The notes under the pieces: generated by a model
Databases searched by the model: none
The model's input: the letters and a program-made list of their open reading frames with translations, nothing else
What the model was told of the DNA's origin: nothing
Part shown: piece by piece, positions 53,421 through 64,000 of the stretch
Layout: the number at the start of each line of letters is the position of its first letter
How positions within the stretch are numbered: the stretch's first letter is position 1
Position numbers and translations under genes: made by a program
Assembly: GCA_019009955.1 (NCBI GenBank)
Contig: CM032233.1
Location: 123,134,501-123,198,500 of the forward strand
Length of the DNA stretch: 64,000 nucleotides
Source: Riptortus pedestris
Taxonomy: Eukaryota; Arthropoda; Insecta; Hemiptera; Alydidae
Direction: 5' to 3'

Positions 53421-54704
53421 AAATCTTTGGCATCTTAGTAAAGACTGAATGACTTCCAAGTAGTGAAATGCTACAGAGTAAACAAATATATCTTTTGGAA
53501 GTAATGGAATGGTAAAGGAATTAATATGTGTTGACATTCACAAAAGGGAATAATCCAGGGCAAACATTAAATAGTTTATTATATAGAGGGGTATTATAAA
53601 GAAAACCTAAAATCCTGTATTATTTTCCAGACAATCCAATCAATAGTAATAGTTAGCCATGAGTAGTCTAATGATTGGAATTATTTTTGGGATCAGGTAA
53701 ATGGTGACAAAAAAAAATACTCTCATGGAAAGAAATGTGTTTGTTCCAGGGCGTTTCGGCTACAGTTGGCTGTCTTCTGCTAGCCAATTGTAGATGAAGA
53801 GCAGCATGACAGAGTATATATTAAATCTTAGTATATAGTCTAGCAGACTGGTCATTATTTACAACTGACTAGTTGAAGAAGAGTGACAACTATAGTCGAA
53901 GTGCCCAAGAATAAGGACTCTTCATTCCAGAAGAGGGCATTTTTCACCACCATTTACCAAGTCCCAACAATCTATCCAACCATTATTTTTATGATTGTTT
54001 ATTTCCAATACTTGGCAAATAAGAAGCCAGAAACTTAGTGCCAACTGAATTTATTTCCAATACTTAGAAAATAAGTAGACAGAAACTCAGTGCTTAATTA
54101 TTTATTATTTGAGCGTCTCAATTTGAAAAGAATAAATAATTGTTTGAAAAAAAATAAATAACTATTTAAATTTATTTGTTTACTCCCAACTTCTGAGATG
54201 TTTGGCATTAAGTACATGGAGATTAACCTACTTAAGATCACCAATTTTCCTCAATCTTGGGAGGAAGCTTTTATTTATACATTTGGGAAAAAATTACTTA
54301 AATATGTGAAATTATTTCATTTCCATTCTTAATCTATTAGAATTAATAAAATTTCTGCCTTTGTTAATCTCATTCAGTATACTTTAAATCTTTTAATTAT
54401 AATTCTATATTTTGTTGTAAATATTTATTATTTATATTTTCTAGATGTACTAGGTTGTGCGTAATATATTGGCTGTCAACAGTCATGCCGTGGGGTATGC
54501 CAATGTCATTTCATTGATTGCAGTCTGTAATGTTTTTATAGTTCAGTATTTGTCACAGTTAAATAAATAAAAAACATACACTTTTTATGTTTTATGGTTA
54601 TATTTCTAAAAATAAATGAAAAATTGTAGCATATAAAAATAGATACTATTGTACATACCTTCCATCAATGGATCCCTTTATCATGCTTATTCATTAAAAG
54701 TAAG

Positions 54705-54785
54705 TCACTCGACAGCAGTTTTACTAATATTGAACAATTTTGCCACCTCTCTCAAGTCATCAATTCCAATATTACTCTTCAAGAC
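54705..54785 (-). CDS. AIFM1: AIFM1 last coding exon
   Basis: The acceptor TTTGAAG|GTCTTG is weak in pyrimidines, but the frame gives [14 protein letters not shown], matching the conserved AIFM1 tail, then TGA at 54707-54705. Confidence 0.85.
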   Translation of the reverse strand, partial: VLKSNIGIDDLREVAKLFNISKTAVE

Positions 54786-56397
54786 CTTCAAATAAACAGC
54801 AATAAATTAATCACATTTCAAATAATGTTTCATATGATCTATAATAGGACCCTTAACAACAATAAAACTCCCTTTTGTTGAATTTTAGCAGTCTCAAGAA
54901 TTAAATCTTTTTATAGACATTGAAATAACAAGTCCTACCAATGCAGTTAAATGCAATGAGATGGTTAGAGAATTAGAACTCAGTAATTTCAAACTAGCTT
55001 CTCTAAGCTATTCTGGAAAGACCACCAATTCCAACATCAATAATTACTGAAGTTTTTGTGCTAATTTGATTTTGATTTTTCCTGAAAACCTTTGTAATTG
55101 CATCATATTTTAATTTTACGGAGAAGCTCAATTTACACTTGATAAATCTGTGACTAAATTTAAGCTGGGATGTAAGCTAACATTAAAATAAAGTAACATA
55201 AAATATTAATGTTAATTACTTCCTTGTACAAAATAAAGGAAATACTCTAAACATGTAACCTCCAGTTTTCAGATTTCAACAGAATTATATGTTTTGACCT
55301 TCCCTGAACCCGGATTGTTGTACTGACTAGTTGTACACCTCCCATTTCGACTAAAGGGGAAAGGGTGGGTTTAAAGAAGGCTAAAAATAAAAATCTGAAT
55401 ATTTCTCCTTACGTATTAGTGATATAATAAATTTGTATAGGACCTTTTTACATATCATAAAAAATCTATAAATTATTTTGTATGACATTTTTTGGTCCAA
55501 CAGAGATATTGTATATCCACTTTCCTATGGAAGAATTTTAAATGAAGAGCAACCATACACTTTAATTATGTAATTTAATAGGAATATAAGGAAGTCATGT
55601 GGTGCCCACAACAGATTTTTTTATAGAAAGTCTGTCATCCATGGGTTAGTTAATCTAAGCAGATTTCCATGAAGCTGGATGGCACAAAAATGATCTCATC
55701 TTATCAATTCCTCACTTAGTAAGAACCATGAGTAAAGAATAGTTTCAATTAATATTACAAAACACCTAATTCCCAGAAAATGTGTAATTTTTACAACACC
55801 ACTTCTTCTAAAGACATGTTTTGTACGAATAACAAACATCACTTTCTTGCAATCTATTAAGTCTATGCACATAATTTTTCCTCTACATTATAAAAAAAAA
55901 ATAAAAAAAAAAAAAAATAATAAGATTTTGTTCAGTTATTTATCTGGAAAATATAGAAACTATCTGAGCAATAAAAATTGATTTTGAATTTCAAGAAAAG
56001 TAGTAAACATTTTTAATACAGCTTCAAAAAATACTGAATCAAAATTTCAGACAAGTAATTTGATAAATTGTATATTATATGCATAAAAATAAAAGCAAAT
56101 AGCAAAACATCAGATGTAAGGCTACTGAGACAAAGTTCATTAAGAATAGGCATTTTTTTCAAACTTTTTTTATCATTTTCAAGTTTAAATTACGCTCTAA
56201 ACTTTTCTAGTTTGTATATCTTCTCAAAAGAGTATTGAAGTATTCACTAATCTATTATGAACAAAAAGTAATGAAACATTTTGTACTGTTCAAGAGGAAA
56301 CTTAATTTAACACAAAGAAAATCAGTTGGGGTTTTCAAATAAATCAAACCGCCCATAAATGAAATCTGCTAAGTGGAAAAAATATTTCTCAATTAAT

Positions 56398-56465
<68 letters not shown>

Positions 56466-58007
56466 GTAACCTGTGTCTGTACATTGATTTTTTTCGCGAA
56501 ATTTCATGATAACTTTTCGTTTCACATGTCATAGACACCATAACTACATTTTGTTTCTTTCGTGTCTGTTTCTTTGTTTGTTTATTTGTTTGTTACCTTT
56601 TCACGCATAAACGGCTGAACCGAATTTTATGAAACTTGGTATGTATATTACTACTAGCCCAACTTAGACTTTAGGCTATATTAATATTCTCTAAGACAAA
56701 CAGGAGTGGGGGTTATAAGGGAGGCCTGAAATTAAAAATAGCGATATTTCGTTTCCTATTGCTTTTTCAGCAAATATGCACATAACAAAAGTTGTTTATT
56801 TTGTAATTTAGAGTAACTTTTGTTATATGCACTTTTGCCGTATACGGAAGTATAAATGAGTTATACGCTAAAAACTATAGCAGGAGTCCACAATTTTATT
56901 TGGCACAAAAGACTCAACCGAACTAAACCAAACTCGCTATGTGAATTAATACTAACGATTTCCTTATAATAAGCCATACTAACATTTCTAGGGACGTGCA
57001 GGAGTGGGGGTTATAAGGGGGGCCTGAAATTAAAAATAGCGATATTTCGTTTCCAATTGCTTTTTCAGCAAATATGCACATAACAAAAGTTGTTTATTTT
57101 GTTATTTAGAGTAACTTTTGTTATATGCACTTTTGCCATAAACGGAAGCATAAATGAGTTATACGCTATAAACTAAAGCGGGAGTCCACAATTTTATTTG
57201 GCACTAAAGACTCAACCGAATTAAACCAAACTCGGTATGTGAATTAGTACTAACGCCTTCATTATAATAAGCTATACTAACATTTCTAGGTACGGGCAGG
57301 AGTGGGGGTTATAAGGAAGGCCTGAAATTAAATATAGTGATATTTCGTATCCTATTGGGGTTTCGGGAAATATGCACATAACAAAAGTTGTTTATTTTGT
57401 TATTTAGAGAAACTTTTTTTATATACATTATCATCGTATACCGAAGTATAAAGGCGTTATACGCTAAAAATTATAGCGGGAGACAACAATTTTATTTGGC
57501 ACAAAAGACTCAACCGAACTAAATAAAACACTCAGTATGTGTATTAGCACTAAAACACCTTCCTTATAATAAGCCATACTAACATTTCTAGGAACGGGCA
57601 GGAGTGGGGGTTATAAGGGAGGCCTGAAATTAATAATAATGATTTCCTATTGGGGTTTCGGCAAATATGCACATAACAAAAGTTGTTTATTTTGTTATTT
57701 AGAGAAATTTGCTCAACACTTCTTTTCAATATGAAAAAATTAATTCAAATGTATGTCAATATTTTCTCCTTAATAATTCAAATCTATGCATAATGCACAG
57801 GAGACGGGAAATATGACAATATGCAGGACAGTGAAGTCTTACATAAAAAAATAATTTTATTATTAACAAATGCCAACAACGGGTATTAACCCTAAACACT
57901 GGAACGGGTAAATGTCAAAATATTGTGCAAAGTAAAGCCTTGCCAAAAATATACCATCACCATTCAGCCTCAAATGAATTCCCGAGCGAAGCCAGGTATC
58001 TGAGCTA

Positions 58008-58068
<61 letters not shown>

Positions 58069-61000
58069 TTCCAACTACAAAAATTTTTAAAAATGAATTG
58101 ATAAATTCCTTGTACTAACCTGTCTAGCAATAGAAATTCTGTTAAAAATATTCCACATAACCATTCCAACAACTTTTTCATCTTTCAAATAGAATACAAC
58201 ACCTCTCTTAAAGTCTTTAGGTTCCTCAGAAAACACCTATAACAATTATTAATATAAACTGATTGAATATGGCATATATGAACACATTAAATTAAGGACC
58301 AAGGTCATCATTAAAACTCTCTTTTATTATTTGAAATATAGTATTTAAATATTTATTAAAAATTAAAGGTAATTAGTCTCGTAAAGAGAATATTAAAAAT
58401 AATGTTTCCAGGCTCTTGTTACAATATATATATAATACATACATTTAAAATAAATTTGAAAAATAGAATCATAAGGACAGCCTCACTAGATGATTTCCCT
58501 TATCAGATAGCTTCTAAAACTTGTTCAGCCCAAACTATTTAAAAAATAAAATAAAATTAGAAATTATCAAGCAAAAAAATCCTCCCTCATTTAACTGTCC
58601 TGAGGATTACAGATTTGTGCATATTTTTATAGAGGCCATAAAGTAAATTCTAGCTAACCTGGTCGTTTGAATAGATCTTTTGGTATCTCCTGTATTTGAT
58701 AAAAAACATAGAAACAACTTTAACTCATTATATTTCCCATATTATGGGAAGCTTCAAGTTTTTACTTCATCCAAAAAATAATAATCCATTTCTGAACCAT
58801 GTGGAAAAGTGAGAGAGAAAGCCCCAAAAAATGAAGACATATGTGATGTCAGTGGAGAGGCAAGTGCCATTTAAAAGAAATGTAGCATACTTCCCAGCTA
58901 AGGGATATCCTATATTTGCTGCACTCTATCTGAGTTGAATTAAAATTCCTCATGATACTGAGCACTGGGGAATGGATAGAGGTCTCTCAATGAAGTCATA
59001 TCTATATATCTAAAGAAACCATGTTTCATTACTATGTTTAAAACTATTGTCAACTTGTCCAGAATTTTTGTTTTGAAACCATCTTCAATTATACACAAGC
59101 TGAATAAGCATTCAATTACAGACAAGACAAAAACACAAATACAGCCACACATTTTTGTATAGTAAATAAGCACTCAAAACACCACTATACCAAAAACTAA
59201 TAAACGTATCAAAACTTACAAATTCTGATGACTTTTCTTCAATCGATTCTTCTTCGTTTTTAGTACTTTCATTTGAATCTTGTAAATAAACAGCAACAGT
59301 GGGTAAAGATGAGTCCACAATTCCTACGGCTTCATAGCCCAATTCAGGGCCCAGGTCTGACCAAAACATAGACTGATGCAAAAAAGCTTTACCTAAAATA
59401 TGAAAGACTTGAAATTTTGCCAGTCAAGTTACTAAAAAAGTAACTTAATACAAAATGTTATAAATAATTGAAAGTAAAATTAATAAAATATTTCAATATG
59501 AGGATGGAGTAAATTTAAAACAGACTTTCCATCTTTACAAATATATATTAACTAAAATAATAAGCAGTAAGTTAGCGTCTATATCCAAATAACATCTACT
59601 TTAATTTATACAGATAAATACTACTTCAATGATACCTGAGGTAAACACAGGTATCATTGAAGTAGTATTTTCCTTCTTCTTACTTGACTAACATAAACAT
59701 AAAGCCACAACCAATGGAATACATCTCATCTATTAGACTGCCATTCAATTTTTTGTTTTAGGATATTAATTGTAATCTTTTAGATTGATTTACGGATCTA
59801 AGCTTTACAGGCAAGAGTACAATTTTTTACCAGTAAATTAATTTTGTTTTAACAAGTAATTGACAGTCATATAACATTTACTATAGGTCTTAGGAAAACT
59901 TAGTAAATAGTATACTTCAAGAGTTTCAGAAAACTGACTTGTCTTAATGGATGGAACCACAAAGTAGGTCTTGTGTCCATCCATATTTTTGTTCCTCCAT
60001 ACATCTCTGTTTTGGTTATTCTGTATCATTTTAAATTATGTATCACATTTATAAGATACAATATCATTCCTTTCTATGATCTGGCAACATCAATCTTCCT
60101 CAATATTGTGTCGTGTAGAAGGCCGTTCAAAATGCAAGATGGTTTTTGTTTTTTCATCATGAAGTTATGCATCCACCTTGTTAATAATGTTTATGAAAAA
60201 TGGAACCAATCATAGACTAAAAGGGTTAGAAGGGGTCTTTTCTTTGGTAACCCCAAAGTTATTTGACACTTTGTAAGGTATTACACCCTCCAATAATCAT
60301 AATTTAGTAATGATTTAGTCATAAGTAGATAGGTGGAAAATTGGAAAAAATGAAAATCTTTGGCTCAACATCCAATGATGGGTCATGGTCTGTCACATGA
60401 TGTAAAAGCAGGTATTGCAGACAACTGATCAATACTTTTTTAATTAAGTGGCTACTCAATTGCATCAAAGAGCTTAGTATAGCAGGGGGATGTACAAAAG
60501 GACAATCTTAAAGCCCGCCAATGACACAACTAAATTTACACTGCTGATTGATTGTGCTTATTGTCTTAAGACTCACAGAGATTCAGCATTTCCTGTGAAT
60601 ATGGCATCTCCAAAAACAACACACAACACATCACACCAATCATATCATACTTTTTTCCTTCAATTTCCTTAGGATATAACAACAATAAGAACATATAAAC
60701 CTTCATAAATACATTGAATTGAAATTTAACTAACGTGCGCCAGTCATGTTCTCCCCTGCCAATCGTCCAGAAACAACAGCATGATCATGATGCTCAACCC
60801 TCCTCCTCCCCAGTTGCTGATCATAAAAAGAAGCACAGTCTCCAGCCTAAAAAAATGTTAGTGAGCTAGTTATAATTTTTCTTACTTATTCATTATTAAT
60901 TACTTAAAAATCAGCATTATTTAAAGTATACAACAATGTATGTTCTATCCTGAACCATTAAAAAAAAGAAAAAAAAATATTAAAATATACTACAAATTTG

Positions 61001-62706
61001 ATGTAATGAACTGATTTCCAACCTTTGATTCCTTTATTCATTTTTGTTATTGTCTCTTCAATAAACATATTGATCAGGAAAGTTGACAGAACCTACCATT
61101 GCCATACATTTTTCTTAATTCCAGGTTCCCTTTCACATTTTTTTTTTTATGATTTGTGTATTCTGATTTTTAAAAACTTTCAGAATTAACCAATCTACTC
61201 CTAATTTTTGCATTCAGTCTAACTTTTGAAACTAATATCTGTATCTCCCAGATAAATGATATTTAAAGGATAATTGTAATTACACCTTATGAAAAATTTT
61301 GCTGTATAATTTATTATTAGAATTATAATGTACTTCATAAAAAAACAAATAAAAAAGGTATTTATTTATAATCAAAAACCACTTACAGCAAACAAGTCTC
61401 TCCTAGCTTCAAGTTCTGAATTGACCATAAAACCACCATATGTATTATCAACTTCAAGAAATGCAGTTGGAGCTAAGTCAGTGTTTGGGGTTACACCTGT
61501 TGCAACAATAACATGGTCAGCAATCACCTGTGAAAAAAAGAAATGAATAGTTAATGAAAGAAGTTTTTCAATATGTTTATTATAATAAATTGTTGGGAAA
61601 ATGAATTAGTGACGTGAAAATAATTTTAGGGGGAGAGGGAGAGAGATGCTACATAAGCAAACCACACAATGAATACTGTGACAAAAATTATAGAATTATT
61701 GTATAATGTTTTACTTACAGTCCCATTTTTAGTAGAAAGCTTGACTTTATTATCTTCTAAATCTACATTTTCTAATTTGGAATTCTTTAATATAACTACA
61801 CCCTGATTCTCAATCTTTGATGTCAACCATTCTGATAAGTACTCAGGAAGAATATGAGACATATTAGAACCTTCCTTAAAAATTTGATAAACTTTGAGAC
61901 CTGTAAGAAAGGAAAATTAAATATAAAATAATATATTACACAGCAAATGAGCAAATGTAATATGCCTTTTAAAGGCAAGATTAAACAGCGATATCATGAT
62001 TCAACTGGAAATAAGTGTGTTCCAAGCTGGTGGTCATGGTCCATACTGTCTTCCTACTACCTATGTAAGGTTTTATTATTTATCTTATTATAGCATATTT
62101 TGTCTTTATTTGTTACCATGACTGACAAAGACTGTCAAACAATCTGCCTTATGTAGATGCAATAATGGTTGCGTTTTCTAAAAAATAATGACTGTTTTGT
62201 GTCTGCCAAAATTCAGCAAAAGCAAACAAGCATTATTTTGTTCACATTTTAAAATTATATAATATGCTTAAACTTTATCCTATAGAAAATCACTTCTATT
62301 TCAACTCATCAACAAAGGGTAACAAAGCTAGTATTATAATATAATATAAAGGATGAACCTGATGATATAATTCATTAAGAATAACATACCTCTACGTGCT
62401 AATGAACAAGCTAATTCACTCCCAGTGAAGCCACCTCCAATGATTGCAATTGATTTTGCTCCATTCTCAATTATTTGCTCTAAGTCAATAAAATCTTGCA
62501 ATGTTCTATATAATGTGACCTAAAAAAACACAAATATTACTAGTGTATTTCTTTGTGCAACTATCAAAATTCTGTGCATAAACAAATAAACACTAACAGT
62601 AAACCACAAAAAAAAAATGATAATGAAATAATCAAGTCTTGAAAATCTTTAGTAGAAGTGGGGGTTTAAAGAATACTGAAACTAAAAAAATTCAAATAGC
62701 TCAGTT

Positions 62707-62776
<70 letters not shown>

Positions 62777-63889
62777 CAGAGAAATATTTATGAGTTAAAT
62801 AAAAAATGTATAGAGCAAGTGTAGAAAATTAATTTTGCAACAAGATTGTTGATTAAACATTTTTCAATTAAACTCGTAATAACAAAGATATTTTGGATTT
62901 TTAATCTTATCCTTCTCAAAGCCTCCAACCTCCTCTTTCTCTGAGGAAAACAAAACGTTGTATTTAAGCTTAATATGAGGTGCTTCATGATATATTGGCA
63001 ATTGCTAATTTGAAATTAGTAGGAGTGAGGGTTGGAAGTCCAAAATTCCAAAGATATTCACAAGAAATAAACAAAAATGAAGCAGGAAGAAACTACAAAA
63101 CAGTTCATGGTTGTACACTGACTTTTACAGCAGTCCATGTGAGTGAAATGGTTGATAGTATGGCATTCAACAAGTAAAACGAATCATTTTTAATTTTAAT
63201 TTAGCTTTTGTGGTATAAAAGTACCAACAAATAAATATGATGGAGAAAAAATAATTAAAAGTAATACAAATGCTTGAAATTATCCACTACTGATGAAGTT
63301 CTTAACAAGAAAAATATGATCTATTCAGTAGCAATAGACTGCATAAATATGCCAAGAAATGACAGCCAGAGTTTATGCTAGATAAAAGCCACTTGGAAGT
63401 AAAATACAATAAAATAAACCAAAATTATTGTGTTGTCACTTACTTTAATCATTTCTTTGTCAATAACTAAATCACACATAGAAATCAAGTATCATTTTAA
63501 GATCTACTCAAATGTATTGCTTCCACAGAGAACTCGTAAACTGTTTTTCTCTTTGAGATCAAAATAAGAAACAACACTTGCAGGGTTAGGAGAATAACAA
63601 TGACTAAAAAAACTTTAGTTTTACTTGTGATCAGTAACAGAGGCAATTACATACCTTCTTTTGAATAGCCGGATCACTGTTTAAAAATATGGGCAAATTT
63701 TTAGGAGACACACCAGTTGCAAGTAAGCATTTGTCATACTTAATCTGCTTCCCATCTTCTAAAACAATATATTTAAGGTCCGGATTGAGTTTAGTGACAG
63801 TCCATCCACGTGCCACACATACTCCACCAGTCTCTGAGTCATTAAGCTCCAAGCAAGGTAAATAGAATTCATCTGGCTCAAAGAAAACA
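54705..63889 (-). CDS. AIFM1: Apoptosis-inducing factor 1, C-terminal eight exons (gene continues off the right edge)
   Basis: Exons 63889-63655, 62519-62390, 61900-61719, 61527-61387, 60846-60735, 59392-59220, 58236-58120 and 54785-54705 join in phase to encode the last 389 residues. AIFM1 is a mitochondrial FAD/NADH oxidoreductase needed for respiratory-chain assembly, and a caspase-independent death effector. Visible: [14 protein letters not shown] (FAD domain), [15 protein letters not shown] (NADH Rossmann motif), [68 protein letters not shown], an acidic Glu/Ser-rich loop, [16 protein letters not shown] and the terminal [11 protein letters not shown]. These match human AIFM1 in order, from memory. 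The N-terminal targeting peptide and GxGxxG FAD motif lie outside. The gene converges on TatD. Confidence 0.92.
55290..55680. mobile_element. Very old HINE-like remnant in the last AIFM1 intron
   Basis: GGGTGGGTTTAAAGAAGGC modules lead to an AGTCTGTCATCCATGGG ... CTAAGCAGATTTCC end near 55630-55670. The rest of 54786-56400 is AT-rich and unassigned. Confidence 0.4.
56459..58009 (+). mobile_element. Helitron with four internal ~300-bp units
   Basis: Left end AAAATTGTAACCTGTGTCTG after (TA)n 56401-56458. Right end GAGCGAAGCCAGGTATCTGA plus GCTAGT, before (TA)n 58010-58063. The block GGAGTGGGGGTTATAAGG is repeated at about 56703, 57000, 57299 and 57600. It lies in the last AIFM1 intron, opposite to the gene. 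Confidence 0.8.
58120..58236 (-). CDS. AIFM1: AIFM1 exon
   Basis: Encodes [20 protein letters not shown] and FNRISIARQ: 39 codons. A TA microsatellite and Helitron end lie only ~57 bp into the next intron. Confidence 0.9.
58440..58518 (+). mobile_element. Worn HINE-like 3' end in an AIFM1 intron
   Basis: AATCATAAGGACAGCCTCAC, then GATGATTTCCCTTATCAGAT...CTTCTAAAAC, mirrors the conserved 3' terminus. The rest of 58519-59219 is unassigned intron. Confidence 0.45.
59220..59392 (-). CDS. AIFM1: AIFM1 exon (C-terminal domain)
   Basis: Encodes [20 protein letters not shown], then the acidic loop [17 protein letters not shown], which is shorter than in human. Confidence 0.92.
59616..59670. repeat. 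Perfect 23-bp-stem hairpin in an AIFM1 intron
   Basis: 59616-59638 is the exact inverse of 59648-59670, around a 9-nt loop (AGGTAAACA). The core stem sequence is CTACTTCAATGATACCTG. No flanking transposon termini are recognised. Confidence 0.9.
60735..60846 (-). CDS. AIFM1: AIFM1 exon (AGD FAD motif)
   Basis: Encodes AGDCASFYD and [18 protein letters not shown]. Donor GCGCAC|GTTAGT, phase 1. Confidence 0.92.
61387..61527 (-). CDS. AIFM1: AIFM1 exon
   Basis: Encodes [20 protein letters not shown] to ARRDLFA: 47 codons, phase 0 at both ends. Confidence 0.9.
61719..61900 (-). CDS. AIFM1: AIFM1 exon
   Basis: Encodes [20 protein letters not shown] and the following strand region. Donor GGGACT|GTAAGT, phase 0. 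Confidence 0.9.
62390..62519 (-). CDS. AIFM1: AIFM1 exon (NADH-binding motif)
   Basis: Encodes [10 protein letters not shown] and [17 protein letters not shown]. Ends in phase 1 before GTATGT. Confidence 0.92.
62640..63010. mobile_element. HINE-like internal fragment with (TA)n
   Basis: AGTAGAAGTGGGGGTTTAAA and AATAGCTCAGTTAG flank (TA)n at 62707-62773. GCAACAAGATTGTTGATTAA continues the body. It lies in an AIFM1 intron and lacks clear termini. Confidence 0.5.
63655..63889 (-). CDS. AIFM1: AIFM1 exon (FAD domain)
   Basis: Acceptor TTTTATTTTAG|TGTTTT; donor AGAAG|GTATGT, phase 0. Encodes [10 protein letters not shown] to DPAIQKK. Confidence 0.9.
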
Positions 63890-64000
63890 CTAAAATAAAA
63901 ATAATGACTTTATAAGTTTTATTTTATAAAATAACATTTTAAAATAAAACGTTGTAAATATATATTTGACAGTTGGTTCCTCACAATATGAACACCACAA

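Overview
This is a eukaryotic nuclear window: AT-rich, intron-containing genes with GT/AG splice sites, and very dense in DNA transposons. The three host genes (a mesh-type septate-junction protein, a bacterial-type TatD nuclease, and AIFM1) and the transposon mix (Helitrons, microsatellite-cored Helentron-like elements, Tc1/mariner, Merlin, piggyBac-like and hAT MITEs, tRNA-SINEs, LINE fragments) point to an arthropod, most likely an insect. The species cannot be told from the sequence.

Layout. The left third (1-23440) is the 5' part of a minus-strand gene that I read as mesh. Exon 1 (23155-23440) carries the start and signal peptide. Exon 2 (375-604) enters the NIDO domain. The 22.5-kb intron between them is almost wall-to-wall transposons. 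The region 23441-33113 is the divergent intergenic space between mesh and the plus-strand TatD gene. It holds a truncated LINE, more Helentron-like copies, a hAT MITE and a 48-bp minisatellite. That minisatellite is interrupted by a Tc1-like element, itself interrupted by a Merlin-like element, itself interrupted by a piggyBac-like MITE. The TatD gene (33114-41731, six coding exons, 304 aa) is complete. From 41732 to 54704 is convergent intergenic DNA with MITEs, microsatellites, and old LINE and mariner remains. The right edge (54705-63889, minus strand) carries the last eight coding exons of AIFM1; its 5' exons lie beyond the window.

Mobile-element architecture. The dominant repeat is a 0.6-1.0 kb non-autonomous element. 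Its 5' end is TCCGTCACGC..., with a subterminal GCAGATTTCCC. Its centre is a (TA)n or (CA)n(TA)n array. Its 3' end is a TTCCCTTAAGGGAA hairpin followed by CTAA. This structure resembles Helentron-associated elements (HINE). About fifteen recognisable copies occur in both orientations, many nested or joined end to end. A second family, with Helitron-type 3' ends (CCCGGGCGAAGCCGGG hairpin, then CTAGT) and an internal ~300-bp tandem unit, sits repeatedly inside the (TA)n cores of the first family. One pair lies head to head as a long near-perfect palindrome.

The three genes are housekeeping or structural genes with no sign of acting together. No operon-like, CRISPR or prokaryotic system is present. 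The unusual content is transposon architecture, several long hairpins, and a non-canonical metal site in the TatD protein.
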